Below, in pieces: positions 42,087 through 52,614 of a stretch of DNA of 64,000 nucleotides. The stretch is from NCBI GenBank assembly GCA_956465555.1, contig OY101129.1:310001-374000 (forward strand), given 5' to 3'. The first letter of the stretch is position 1; every line of letters begins with the position of its first letter. Under the pieces are notes generated by a model. The model made no database searches. It was given only the letters and a program-made list of their open reading frames with translations, and was not told where the DNA came from. The position numbers and the translations under genes are program-made. The DNA comes from Nitzschia sp. pyKryTriq1 (taxonomy: Eukaryota > Bacillariophyta > Bacillariophyceae > Bacillariales > Bacillariaceae).

Positions 42087-43514
42087 TTAGTTGCCCTTTC
42101 GCTTGCGAGTAGTTGTTACTTCTTCCCAGACATCGTCCGGGGCTTCGCCACCGGTAGTGTGGGTCATTGTCTCTTCTTCGAGCTGGAGTTTCTTTGCCAA
42201 AGCCTCATCGTTAGCTGTTTCGCTTTTGACTGGTTCGTTCGATAATACACCAAAGCCTGGCGGTACGGAGGGAGTAGCATTTCCGCCTTCCTTTGATTTC
42301 TTTTTCTTATTCTTCTTTTTGTTAGCAGCCGACGATCCGTTTGTACTAGTCGGCGGGGTATTTTCTTTCTTGCCGTTCAAAGCGGCTGATTCTTTCTCTA
42401 CAGGACTTTTGTCTTTTTCGGAGGGGATAGCCTTAGCCTCCTCTGCCGAAACCGGCGGCTTTGCTGTCGACGACTTTTTCTTCGATGTTGTAGGGGCGGC
42501 TGCGGGTTGTGCTGCTTCCGACGGGGCGCGTGCCTTGGAGACCGTTTGCCAACCTGCATCGGTATCATTGCCCTCTCTGGTCGTCGATGTTTGCATGGGA
42601 GCAACAAGAGGCACCGTGGTGTCGGTAGCCGATTTGCCAGAATCCTTCTCACTAGGTGATTCATCCGCAGACGTAGCTTCGGGCTGCTGCTTTTTGGGCG
42701 CGACGGCGCCATTGTTCGCCTTTACCCTCTTTTTCTTTTTGGGAGGGACCGGGGTAGCTTTCTTCACAGACTTCTTCGCCGATGGTGCTACGTCAGCTTC
42801 TCCGATGGCACGAACAGCCTCTTCCACAGTGGCAAGCCCTGAACTGATTTCGGTGGAAGAACCCTTGACCTTTTTGGTGCTCTTCTTTGGGCCGACCTTT
42901 CCACGCGCTCGTCCCTTTGCCGGATCCTTCGTGTCTGGAAGGGTGAGTATCTTTCGCAGCTGGAATAGTGCAGCACCTAGCAGAACTAGAAGAATGACCC
43001 ATTGCAGGACGGGAACTCCACCATCCATACGCTCCCTCAGATGGTCAGGATACTCGCTGAACTCCTTGGCAACTCGCTTCTTCCCGCTACTGCTGCTGCG
43101 GCGCGATTTGGTAGGGGCTGCCGAAGGAGGGCCTTCCTTTTCACTCATTTTCTCTGCCATCCGAGCCGCTTCTTGCGCCAGTTCAGGATCCGAGTACAAC
43201 GCATGCATCACTTGCTCTCGACTCAAGTGTTCTAGATCCGATAATTCATATCTAGTGGGCGGCGGCCCAGCATTCCCTCTAGCCCGACTTTGGTGATAGC
43301 GAAATTTTGGCTGGTTCCTCATGACCATTAGCTGGTGTTCTTCCTCCTCCAGCTGCTGTTGCTGTCGGTTTTTGCGCTTTCCTGGTTTGGTGGTTGTGAG
43401 TGGGGTGGTTTGTTGCACCTTGAAATCAAGCGACGATCGACTACGCCTAGTATGCTGCCCGCCGCCCATACCCTGCTTCTCTCCGCCAGTCGGTTCGTCT
43501 TCAACAAGTCTCAT
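42087..43514 (-). CDS. Single-TM, Lys/Ala/Ser-rich protein
   Basis: 475 aa from the first ATG (MRLVEDEPTGGEKQGMGGG); an earlier TTG in frame is unlikely. Residues ~60-110 have a short ordered helical segment (RYELSDLEHLSREQVMHALY; DPELAQEAARMAEKM). One TM helix follows (VPVLQWVILLVLLGAALFQL, near residue 170), then a ~280-residue basic, Ala/Pro/Ser-rich disordered tail with many KKxKK clusters, ending in DDVWEEVTTTRKRKGN. The layout resembles ER-membrane proteins with long lysine-rich cytosolic tails (for example ribosome-binding types), but there is no sequence motif to prove it. Tail-to-tail with the previous gene (147 bases). Confidence 0.78.
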   Translation of the reverse strand: MRLVEDEPTGGEKQGMGGGQHTRRSRSSLDFKVQQTTPLTTTKPGKRKNRQQQQLEEEEHQLMVMRNQPKFRYHQSRARGNAGPPPTRYELSDLEHLSREQVMHALYSDPELAQEAARMAEKMSEKEGPPSAAPTKSRRSSSSGKKRVAKEFSEYPDHLRERMDGGVPVLQWVILLVLLGAALFQLRKILTLPDTKDPAKGRARGKVGPKKSTKKVKGSSTEISSGLATVEEAVRAIGEADVAPSAKKSVKKATPVPPKKKKRVKANNGAVAPKKQQPEATSADESPSEKDSGKSATDTTVPLVAPMQTSTTREGNDTDAGWQTVSKARAPSEAAQPAAAPTTSKKKSSTAKPPVSAEEAKAIPSEKDKSPVEKESAALNGKKENTPPTSTNGSSAANKKKNKKKKSKEGGNATPSVPPGFGVLSNEPVKSETANDEALAKKLQLEEETMTHTTGGEAPDDVWEEVTTTRKRKGN

Positions 43515-44343
43515 CGTGTCAAAAAGTCGCCTGTTTGTTTGTGAAACAATAGTATGAATGAATGCCAGAGAGTGTAACAACAAGTGGGGAAGATCGTCAG
43601 AGTAAGATCTCGTCAGCAGTCAGTAGTGGCACTCATCGGTTCTCAGCATAGTCGGGGGTCGAAGCTCCACGCGTCGTGTACGGGGAAACGGAAGGTGGAC
43701 AGACGAGCCCCTCTGAAAATCCAATTTCACCGGTCACGTTTGGTGCCTTTGATTCCTTGCGCGCTCCAACAAATACCATGGTTCAAGATCCCTTTTTGGG
43801 AGACTATTGGAACTAACCTGAATATGAAGAAATGGAACAAGTGGATCCGTGTAAATGGAGTTGGGGGAGCTGAGAGAAGAGAACAGAACAGAACAGATTA
43901 TTCAAGTGGATTTTGGAGATCGATGCGAGCAGATTGCAGATTATTATTATCGGTCGGTCGGTGTCACGGGGGAAAAATGGGTTCGCGCTTTTAGGTTGGC
44001 CACGGGCGGGAGCGGAGTGCGACTCCGCGCATAAACCGCGTGCTTCGTGATCTTTGCAATTCGCAACTTGCCGGCCAGCGGACGGACCATCTGAGTCAGT
44101 CAGTCAGTGGTTTTTCATAATCAGTCACGTAAGAAACGTCATCGGCATCAAGCCACAACACCGCGTGTTGCGTGTTGGCGTCAGAAAAAAGTACGATCAG
44201 ATACGAGTTCAACAGTCATGATGCAGTCGTGAAGCTCGAGAGAAGTGAAACAACGCGGAGCGAGATCCGAGAGGCCCGAGGTGTCATTCCTGCCATTTAC
44301 CCTGCTGGAAAGTACATTGAAACTGTATTCACAAACAAGGGAA
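43515..44343. promoter_or_regulatory. Divergent intergenic region
   Basis: 830 bases between divergent starts. A GTCA tandem repeat (CAGTCAGTCAGTCAGTGG, 44096-44111) lies about 240 bases before the zinc-ribbon gene, with CACGTAAG and ACGTCATCGG words close by. Open frames here have no family features. Confidence 0.4.
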
Positions 44344-45159
44344 ATGACAGCACCTTTCACTCATCTAATCTATTTAGCTCTGTTGCTACTTTCGCTGGCG
44401 AGGACAACGAACGCTTTTGCTCCAAGAAGCAATAACATCTTTCGAGATCCAACCAGGATTGAAGTATCATCATCGCTTCGAACGCAATCTTTCAAACCCA
44501 CCTTTACAAAAAACCGTCTCGGAGAAGGAGCGAGACGGGATTCATGGAGTTTCGCGCAGCAACTTTCAGGACCAAATGACAAACGAAACAGCAGGACGGG
44601 TCTCTTCATGTATAATTTGCCTCCCGGCAAAAACGAAAACGAATTAGGTGACATTCTGAAGGGGGCTGCATCTTTGATCTTGGTGGTAGCATTTTTTGCT
44701 TCCCCGTTGGGCGGACTTGTTTTTGGGATCTTCAACTCTTTTCTGCTGTTGGCGATTCTTACCCCTGTCCTTGCGACAGTGGGGATATCGGTTTGGCAGT
44801 ACTTTAATACGATTACTGGCAGTTGTCCAAATTGCGGAGCGCCAGTTCGGGTCGTAAAAACCAAAGAGGGAGGTTTAGCTCAGCCGACGATTTGTATTTC
44901 ATGCGGATCCATTCTTCAAGCCAACTATGACAATAGCGGAATCGACAATGTTACCGGTCGAAACTCGTTGAACGATCTATCCACTGGCCCATTCGGAGGC
45001 GGTGGAACTATTTTTGATGTTTTTGGTGGACCCCCATCGCCCGGGAGCAGGACAACAAGTACTACGACCATTGTGGAAGAAAAGAAAACGCAGAAAGACA
45101 AGATCCGAAGAGAAGCCACTATCATCGATGTGGAAGTTGATGACGATGCGTGGCAATAA
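44344..45159 (+). CDS. Plastid-type membrane protein with zinc ribbon
   Basis: 271 aa, single exon. The ATG at 44344 begins a textbook diatom plastid presequence: TAPFTHLIYLALLLLSLART then TNAFAPRS, an exact AFAP site. A transit region (to ~residue 75) is followed by MYNLPPGKNENELGDILKGA, two adjacent TM helices (SLILVVAFFASPLGGLVFGI; FNSFLLLAILTPVLATVGIS), then a zinc ribbon CPNCGAP...CISCGS (four Cys, CxxC-x(19-20)-CxxC). A disordered Gly/Ser/Thr tail ends in an acidic helix. Two TM helices plus a stromal or luminal ribbon suggest a thylakoid assembly or regulatory factor. I do not recognise a named family. An upstream in-frame extension is open but unlikely. Confidence 0.85.
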   Translation: MTAPFTHLIYLALLLLSLARTTNAFAPRSNNIFRDPTRIEVSSSLRTQSFKPTFTKNRLGEGARRDSWSFAQQLSGPNDKRNSRTGLFMYNLPPGKNENELGDILKGAASLILVVAFFASPLGGLVFGIFNSFLLLAILTPVLATVGISVWQYFNTITGSCPNCGAPVRVVKTKEGGLAQPTICISCGSILQANYDNSGIDNVTGRNSLNDLSTGPFGGGGTIFDVFGGPPSPGSRTTSTTTIVEEKKTQKDKIRREATIIDVEVDDDAWQ

Positions 45160-45536
45160 AATTGGATCCCCCATGCTCCGACCACTCTTCCAGCAAATTG
45201 CCGCCCCACCAGTCAAGAAATACCAGCAATGTAAGTGCAAATGTATGGCTACGAAAGTGTGGAGTAAAATAATGAAAACAATGAAGTTTCCTAATCTGGA
45301 CGAGAATGACTAATATGAGAGAGTAGCTAATAATAACAAGTAAATTTCTGTCCATGCAAAATTTGCATAAAACCAGCCAAATCGATAATGAATATACGAA
45401 TATTCAAGCTAGAAAGAAACTAGAAGCCAAAATTGTTCCCAAACTAAATTCTCCTTCGAAATAATTCATTTATGTAGGAGCTCGTCCAAGTCTTGAGTGA
45501 GCCGACCTCATCCGCTAGAGCAACTGTTCTTGGAAT
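45160..45536. other. Intergenic, nothing clear
   Basis: AT-rich 377 bases between the zinc-ribbon gene and a possible small minus-strand ORF; it should contain two 3' UTRs. No repeat or gene seen. Confidence 0.45.
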
Positions 45537-45836
45537 TCATTCGGCCGGGGCAGAAAGGAGAAAGTCACGGGAATCTTCTTCTTGTTCCTCACACTTTGCC
45601 ATTATGACACAGCTTGCAGCTCCCATACCAACACCTAAGCCGAACACTAGACCAAAGCCACTCGCGTTTCCCTTTGAATGACGGTCTCTGGAATACTTCG
45701 TATGGACCTCTGTCACGGGAGTTTTCTGTTTTGAAGAGAACCGCCGAAGCTTGGTGATCTCGGATGTCGGAGGACGCCGTATCGTTGCAAGAACATTTCT
45801 CCGACATTGTAACCTCGAAGCTATCTGCAGACACAT
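45537..45836 (-). CDS. Possible small single-TM protein
   Basis: 99 aa from an ATG. The first half is basic and Ser/Arg-rich (LQIASRLQCRRNVLATIRRP; SEITKLRRFSSKQK), like a mitochondrial presequence, followed by a Gly-rich TM helix (GFGLVFGLGVGMGAASCVIM) and a short acidic tail (CEEQEEDSRD). The Gly-x-Gly spacing resembles packing motifs in small inner-membrane proteins. There is no homology I can name, and the ORF is short, so it may be chance. If real, the copia relic at 45965 inserted 128 bases upstream of its start. Confidence 0.4.
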   Translation of the reverse strand: MCLQIASRLQCRRNVLATIRRPPTSEITKLRRFSSKQKTPVTEVHTKYSRDRHSKGNASGFGLVFGLGVGMGAASCVIMAKCEEQEEDSRDFLLSAPAE

Positions 45837-45964
45837 TGTCAGTGTTGCAGTTTTGAAGTATTATTATAACTTTCCCCTTCAAGGACTCTATAGTGTTTGG
45901 TTGTGATGAACAGATGATAACAACAGCAAATTTACAGTAGAATGCTGAATCTGATGGCAATGTG

Positions 45965-47396
45965 TGTTGAAATCTCCGTAGTCTGTTCTTCGTCAGCTGA
46001 CTGATGACTCGTGGGACTACTTCTTCAGTCCCGTGTCGTGTAGTATTGCTAGTAGTTCGTCTGATCTTCCGATGCACGAACCTCTCTCAAGTAAAGTAAA
46101 GTAAAGTAAAGTAAACTTTCGTCTCAAACTCGAGATTATGACAATGTTATTCTACCTTTGATAACTCCGTTTGTTGGAATTGGATCTTTGCTCTCGCCGG
46201 TCAGTCTTGGAACTGCCGAATCCAATTAATCATATCTTCCGCGATGAAGATACTAATATTCGCTCCCAACTGTCTATATCTCTATCCCATGGTCTTGTAC
46301 TCCGCCGGGAGTTTGGACATCAACTGCGACTTTAGTTGCGGCGCGTCCATTTTATATTTTAGATCAATCTTCGCCAGTCGCTCGTTGATAAGTTTGAGTT
46401 TGTTCAGGAAGTTCGTCGGCTTTTCGGTCGTTCTGCCCATTTTTTAGGTTCACTAATTCTTCCTGCAAGTCAGTTAGGTCGTCCTCAGTCTCTTCCTCGT
46501 ATTCCTTACGTAAAATGTTCCATCCTTTGAACGGGTCATCTTTGGTATCGGTGGTAACCATCGTGAACGCCATATCTTTCAAGGCGGTAATGAGATAATC
46601 CATGGCGTAGTCTCTTTTCTTTCTTTCTTCTTCATCAGTGGTGCCAGAGTAATCGTTAGTGAACGCTTCCGCGAACTTCTTCCTCCTTGCATAGGCGAGG
46701 GACTTCAGTTTCCACTCTCTAAACTGTTTTGGATCTTTTCCGTCAAAGTGTTGCACCTTCATATAAGAGCTCTCTACGTCTTCCTTCGCGTCGCTCTGTC
46801 AACCGAATATTTTCACCTAAAAGCTTCTCACCGAGAAAGCTTCTCAATCTACAAAAAGCTTCTCAAAAAGCTTCTCGAATCCACTCTCAAATCCACTAAA
46901 ATCCCTCCATCTAAAATAGCTCACTTTCTTAAAAACAACCCATTAGATATTACTCTAGGTAGTAGTTCGTCTGATCTTCCGATGCACGAACCTCTCTCAA
47001 GTAAAGTAAAGTAAAGTAAACTTTCGTCTCAAACTCGAGATTATGACAATGTTATTCTACCTTTGATAACTCCGTTTGTTGGAATTGGATCTTTGCTCTC
47101 GCCGGTCAGTCTTGGAACTGCCGAATCCAATTAATCATATCTTCCGCGATGAAGATACTAATATTCGCTCCCAACTGTCTATATCTCTATCCCACATCCT
47201 TTCCTGTTATGGTAGTCTTTCGCTCCGTTTAGGGAATCACAATCGTTGGATTGTATTGTTCATTCTTCATGTATAGTAAACAATAGTTTCCGCTGGAACG
47301 TCGCTTCCAAGACTACCGTCCGATTGAATCGCAGACTCATCCGATTGGATCTCCATTTGGGACTGTTTCTGTACATCGCGAATCCAATTCACGACA
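45965..47396 (-). mobile_element. Ty1/copia LTR retrotransposon relic (gag only), CoDi-like
   Basis: Flanked by a 6-base target duplication AATGTG (45959-45964 and 47397-47402). LTR-derived segments lie at both ends (about 45965-46292 and 46960-47396), each incomplete, and match the solo LTR at 20646-21170. Between them a minus-strand copia-type gag remnant is readable (about 46290-46762), with the diatom-typical FDGKDPKQFREWKLKSLAYA start and a KRDYAMDYLITALKDMAF helix. No protease, integrase or reverse transcriptase is left, so it is broken and has lost most of its interior, with at least a few breaks. The near-identity to the solo LTR suggests a fairly young insertion. An AAGTA-type microsatellite in the LTR differs in copy number between the copies. 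Confidence 0.85.
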
Positions 47397-47533
47397 AATG
47401 TGCTGGCAGTATTGTTGCGGTGGGGCCGGCACGCGCGTCGCGCTAGCACCTCCTCGCTTTATCTCGTCGCTCGAGTATAAACTTGGATGAAGCTACGAAT
47501 ACTCTCTACTCGTGGTACAAGTACTATTAGAGC

Positions 47534-47566
<33 letters not shown>

Positions 47567-47671
47567 ACAGTGGTAGCTAGTAGAGAGTCAGTGGTGGCAG
47601 ATTTGAACTAGTAGTATAATCTCTCGTGAGTTTCAGGAAAGATATTTGCTGGATGTAAAATAGTACCGGTA
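47397..47671. repeat. GA microsatellite and GTAC palindrome
   Basis: Short gap between the relic and the next gene's stop. It carries a (GA)n run at about 47530-47564 and a perfect palindrome AGTACCGGTACT at 47662-47673 that overlaps the stop codon of the minus-strand gene. Confidence 0.7.
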
Positions 47672-49765
47672 CTATGATAGCTGCCTCGAGCCATTGTCCC
47701 GTTCCGTTATATCTACCATGCGAGGGCCTGAAATTGCATCCCCCGGTTTCGATGGTAGCACGGCTGTCGGAGTTATCGTAGAGACGTAAACGGTCGGTGC
47801 TGAGGTCGGAAAAGAATTTGGCTCGTTTGCTTCGCTATTCCGACCAGCCAGTAGGATAGCAAAACAAATGATAATGGCTGTCAAAAACACACAAGCTACT
47901 ATCAGCCCGTAAATGATCCTTGTACCCACTGTACTCGTCCACACTTTCTTGTCGCGCTCCACTTTGACTTTTACTGGTTGGATGGACGATTCCAACCGGC
48001 GTGTTGGAAGCACCAAAGACCAACTTGCAGTGATTAAGGAGCGCATAGTTCTACGGCTCGATCCTTGATCGGAGGTGAGGATTCGCCCGTTCGATGAATG
48101 TAGATGCTCGTCCCCATTGGCATGTTGTCGAGCAGAACTCGACAAAGAAGGAAGTAGAGACCGCAAACTTCGTGAAAGCCCCTGCCACCTTGACCGACGA
48201 CTCTGAGGCGTTGTACTGGTGGTATTCTCCGCAGTAGTCTGAAGATTGGGAGATTGGTCGGTAGTGCCAAACTCGACTTCGGGTATGGTTGTCATGGACG
48301 GGGACGTATGAACATGTGACTCTTCGCTCCTATTGTTCGATTCATCGGTAGAGGACGACGGCATTCGAGACGACAGTTGAACGACTGCCTCTTCTCCGAT
48401 AATGATATCATCGTAAACCAACGGAGGAATTGTTTGGCCGCAAGTAGACATTACCATTTCTGTCTTGGAGGAGTCATTCAAAGGAGCCTCTTCTTCTCTG
48501 ATTACATTATATCCATCGAGAATAATGTCTCTCGTCGTGCCTTTTGTTTCATCGTGATCAGCTTCTTCCGCAATGGTTTCTCCAGGGGCGACAGGAGCTT
48601 GATGGGTTAAAAATGTGAGGCTACTCAATCGTCGGCCTTCGCTTTCGAATCCCCCGCTGCTTGTACAAATACTTTCAAGGCTGGGAGTAGTACAAGTACC
48701 ACGACTATCCTGAGATTCCATCCCATGATCCACGGTCATATCCAACGATGATTCCGAAACCGGTCCTTCCCGCCATCGTCGTTGCCCAATGTCTTTTGGA
48801 GCCAGTGGTGGCTTTTTTGGTGGTGTTGCTGCTTTGGCGTGTCCACTGTTTTTGAAATTGATCGATTTCCATTGGCGCGGCCGATCTTCTTTCGTCGTCT
48901 TGGTCTTTGTGGTGGTGTTCCTTATTGATGGCCCGTGTGGGTTAGTAGCATCCGACGGTACTCGCGCCGGAGGAATAGCACCACCACCACCACCAGCAGC
49001 AGCAGCAGTCCCCGGTGTCAAGGCTTGACAACTAATATGGTAGCCTGGTGACGCCTTTCGTACTGGACGGCTGGGTTGATCATCGACAGGGCAAGGAGAT
49101 GGCTTTCGTAGTTCCGAAGAAGCTGGTTTTTGCGGTGTGCTCTTTCGTGTAGGAGGCATAAGACGCTCTGTCGATTTTGTTGTCTTGTTATTATTTTTGT
49201 CCACTGTGCTTCTTATTGGCGACTTGGTTTCTTTTTGCGGAAGTGTAGTAGTGATGCTGGCAGTACGAGTATCGGCACGACGAGGACGGTCACGTTTAGT
49301 AGGAGACGCGGCCAGATTGCTGGTCGGGGCCGTCCTTTCTCGATGCAGGCTTGGTGGAGGCGGTGCCGAAGACGACCCATCCGATATTCTTCTGGTTCTG
49401 GTGGTGAAACGCAAATCAAACATTTCCAGGTCACCATCAGCACTCGTCGACGATTCTTCTGTCATGAAGGACGCCGTGTCAGCAATACTTCCTGCTCCTC
49501 TTATTTGAACAACCTCTATTTGTTCCACATCCATCATCATCACTCGTCCACCATCGGGGCTGATTATTTGTCCTACTAGTGGTGGTGCAGAAGAACCATA
49601 ATAAGCCCGCTGCTGGTGCGGGTGCTGCTGCTGCTGCTGCTGACGATCCAACGATTGATTTGGTGATTGATGATGGCCCTTGCTATCGGTCTCATCCGTC
49701 AGATCAAAGGACTCTGAACTAGATGTGTCATAGTTGTATCGTCTGACCGGATGATGCCGCGCCAT
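47672..49765 (-). CDS. Disordered single-TM protein with diatom PTSAPT tail
   Basis: 697 aa, single exon, ATG start (MARHHPVRRYNYDTSSSESF). About 620 residues are disordered and rich in Ser, Thr, Pro, Arg and Glu, with basic patches (RKSTPQKPASSELRKPSPCP). A single TM helix (IIYGLIVACVFLTAIIICFA) lies near residue 630, followed by a short outer segment containing SFPTSAPTVYVSTITPT. This layout (long cytosolic disordered part, TM, PTSAPT stalk) is what I know from diatom receptor-like leucine-rich-repeat proteins, but here the protein ends after about 50 residues with no LRRs. It could be a truncated relative, a paralogue without the ectodomain, or an independent scaffold. No kinase or other domain is visible. 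Confidence 0.78.
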   Translation of the reverse strand: MARHHPVRRYNYDTSSSESFDLTDETDSKGHHQSPNQSLDRQQQQQQHPHQQRAYYGSSAPPLVGQIISPDGGRVMMMDVEQIEVVQIRGAGSIADTASFMTEESSTSADGDLEMFDLRFTTRTRRISDGSSSAPPPPSLHRERTAPTSNLAASPTKRDRPRRADTRTASITTTLPQKETKSPIRSTVDKNNNKTTKSTERLMPPTRKSTPQKPASSELRKPSPCPVDDQPSRPVRKASPGYHISCQALTPGTAAAAGGGGGAIPPARVPSDATNPHGPSIRNTTTKTKTTKEDRPRQWKSINFKNSGHAKAATPPKKPPLAPKDIGQRRWREGPVSESSLDMTVDHGMESQDSRGTCTTPSLESICTSSGGFESEGRRLSSLTFLTHQAPVAPGETIAEEADHDETKGTTRDIILDGYNVIREEEAPLNDSSKTEMVMSTCGQTIPPLVYDDIIIGEEAVVQLSSRMPSSSTDESNNRSEESHVHTSPSMTTIPEVEFGTTDQSPNLQTTAENTTSTTPQSRRSRWQGLSRSLRSLLPSLSSSARQHANGDEHLHSSNGRILTSDQGSSRRTMRSLITASWSLVLPTRRLESSIQPVKVKVERDKKVWTSTVGTRIIYGLIVACVFLTAIIICFAILLAGRNSEANEPNSFPTSAPTVYVSTITPTAVLPSKPGDAISGPRMVDITERDNGSRQLS

Positions 49766-50574
49766 TACTAGTCATCAACAACACGGAAATTGTTGCGGAG
49801 TTGTCGGTATGTATGATGTGCTATGAGGGAGATGCGTGCAGGAAGTTTCAATGGTTAGCAATAACTGGCGCACCTATACTGCAGTACTCACTGTTACTCG
49901 CAGGTTACACTTTCGCGGCCAGTGGCATACAATCAAATGAAGGCTTACTACATGTAAATCTACAGTAGTTTCCCGAGCCCCGACCGCGCTTCTTGGTGTT
50001 GCTGTCTGTCTTGAAAGTCTTCGTCTTCTATATACTAACTTGCGATGATCTGCTGCTTTTGCTTGCGTTTTATTCTTTTTGTCTTGGGTCTTGGTGGTTC
50101 TCGAAACTAAAATAGGTAGTACAGAGCAAGCGCAATAAGCGCAAAAGCAGACCCGCGAAGAAAAGGGCATATTTCTCGTGACATCACCACAGATAGTAAG
50201 TGGTCACCAGTGGTATGAACGAAATTGGCGCGTGTGCAGCTAATACTACGGTAGCTGGTTGGTTTGGCCCGGTGTTTTCATCACTTTTTGGCAAGAGGAA
50301 GTGAGAAACTGCTATGGCTACCCAAGCACAAGCAGGCAACACTTTGAGCTTCTCCGAAATTCGTAATAGAATATCATAGAGATCTAATAGTTACACTATC
50401 ATCGCCTCGATTTAGAGAACGGAATTCACGTCTGGAGAAGAGCAAGTGGTTCTTCAAGGCCATCAGTTCACGCCGACGTTTTTTTCTCCACGCCAGCAGG
50501 ACCCGGTGACGAAAATGAAACGGCCGCGCCAGACAAGAAACACTCCATTTTTTTAATTGACGTGATGTCGTGTG
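49766..50574. other. Intergenic, nothing clear
   Basis: 809 bases: promoter side of the disordered TM protein and 3' side of the DHHC gene. Short frames only; a few GTAC/CTAG words and no repeat of note. Confidence 0.45.
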
Positions 50575-52073
50575 TTATACATTCGTCGTCCCCTCCCTCT
50601 CTTGTTCTCTTCGCAGGCGTTGCGGTATCGAGTATCCCATCACCCGATCGTAGTCTTCAAATACTGGGTCCAACGGAAAGGCCCACGTCCAATATCCTTG
50701 AATTCCAAATATATCTTTGAGTTTGATAGGTTCTTCTTCGCTCTCGTAAAGCGTCCCATCCGCTTTCTTTTTCAATCGATCAATAGTCCCAATACCACTC
50801 ATTATCCCATAAGTGACATTCATTAACATGCTCGACACAAATAAAAGCGTCCCCAGGCACAGTATCGTCATCACCCGCACCAATTGAATCAAGACCGGAG
50901 CAAACGCGCAATCTTCGCTGCTGCAAAAGAAATAATTGAGAGCAAAGAGCACCAAGGCAAAGGTGCAACCGATCCATGTATAGCACAAGAAGAGAATAAA
51001 ATGTTCTGTGTGTTTGCGTGTGATCGAACCACCAAGACAATGTTTTAAAGTGAGGAATGAAAAAGTGAGCCACGGTGACAAAATACAGCATCTATGCTTC
51101 TCCCCCAAAACTTACTGAAATTAGACGCCCCGACACAATTATTCATCCATGGGCAATGGTCTGTTCGCGTAGGTCAGCGAGAAACGAGAAGCAACCAACG
51201 AGTTTAGAATACGACTTTTCGACCGACAACAAAGAATCATCACTCATCACGTGGTTGGTTTAGAACTTACGGTCCATTCCACTGATACACCGATTGCAGA
51301 TCCTACAATGGTGCGAGTTCGGCGGCTTGTATGTTTGACAGTGGCTGCACATTGCATGGGTGGTAACTCCCTGTTGGAACAGACTTGCAGGGGGGACGGC
51401 CTCGGATGGGATTGCCCCAGGATCAGTGAACATGGTTTTTGCATGACTTGCCAAACCCAAGGAACATATCGTACCGTATATCATGGCGATATGGTTCGGA
51501 AGGTTGTTGTTCTGCGCCAGGAGTGTGATCGTAACAACACTGTAAATAATCAATACCCAAACCGTAGTACTCATGATGGTCCCCACTTGATCGCTATGAT
51601 TCATCCAAATCCCATCCTGAGGGTCTGTTCCAAAGGTGCATTCCATTGGCTCGTCATTGAAGGAATCTTCGTAATAATCATGCGTCGGATCCACTTCGGG
51701 TTTGGCGCAGACAATGCGGCTCAAGCGATAACAACACTGGCCCAGTGCGCCGCCTCGCCGGTCCACTTTTTTGGAAAAGTCCTCGTTCGAATTCACATAA
51801 ATTCCATTCCCAAGATTTTCATGCTGTAATGTTATAGATTGAAACAGAGGTAGAGAGTCAAGTCGTCATTGTGAGCAGGGTGGGCACAAGAGAAGGCGCA
51901 GAACAACAAAATACAATACAATACAATGCAATTAAAGGGGCATGCATTGCAGCTTATTTTTGACGTACTTGAGGGCCCGTTCTGCGTCTCGGGCCTTTCG
52001 CATCCGTTGACATGGGAGATCTCGCTGTGCCCCCTCCCACAAGTGGAGCTACTTCCGATTTGGAAAACGCCAT
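50575..52073 (-). CDS. DHHC-type protein S-acyltransferase (four exons)
   Basis: Palmitoylates cysteines of membrane proteins. Minus-strand exons 51969-52073, 51271-51823, 51116-51160 (45 bases) and 50575-51005 (377 aa); all introns GT-AG with matching phases. Splicing assembles the catalytic core: [52 protein letters not shown]. The DHHC motif itself spans the exon 2/3 junction. Two TM helices precede the core (MSTTVWVLIIYSVVTITLLA; HIAMIYGTICSLGLASHAKT) and two follow (YTWIGCTFALVLFALNYFF; VMTILCLGTLLFVSSMLMNV), the usual four-TM layout. The start MAFSKSEVAPLVGGG is the only plausible ATG. The C-terminal cytosolic tail carries acidic EEEP and basic RLRREQERE stretches. All zinc-binding Cys/His are present. 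Confidence 0.94.
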
Positions 52074-52614
52074 GGTGGTGCGTGTATTGACAGTGAGTAT
52101 TGAAAAGTTGAACTGTAGTCGGGCTTTTTGTATGCATTCGACATGCATGAAAGCGTCACGATGACCTGCCTCGCCATGGTCGACGCGGACGGTCGCAATG
52201 AACTAAACGGAAGGCACCCCTGAAACGTACATTTAACGGCAAGATTGGAGGGCGCACATAGTACCATCAATATAGACTCTACAAGCACTAATAACAACAT
52301 AAAGTCGAAAAAATTTCACTCGGTCCGTCCTCCGACCCTACCGGTACAGCACGAGTACATCGACCAACCAAGAAAAGAAGTTGAGGAGATGAATTATTTG
52401 GAAGCTACCAGGTACCATACGAGTACTATCTCTACAGTTCTACTGTATCTCTACAGTTATTGATAGTTACAGTAACCAGTAATGATAATCGAGATAGGTG
52501 ATTGCTTTTATAAATTACAGGTCTTGACTAGTGTTTCATAGTTAGTGCTTGTATCTCACTCAATAAGGAACGTCCTCTCGGCTAGTATGTACTCCGCCTC
52601 TACTACTTCGTAGA
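52074..52614. other. Intergenic with GTAC palindromes
   Basis: 541 bases between the DHHC start and the 3' end of the J-like gene. TACCGGTAC at about 52338 and CTACAGTTCTACTGTA-type words near 52430-52450 are visible. No gene seen. Confidence 0.45.

Noticed and set aside
42091-43296. 401-residue plus-strand frame
   Set aside because: Antisense shadow of the Lys-rich protein; Phe/Ser/Leu-rich composition mirrors Lys/Ala codons.
43584-43994. 136-residue plus-strand frame
   Set aside because: Lies in a divergent promoter, has no motif and its composition is not coding-like.
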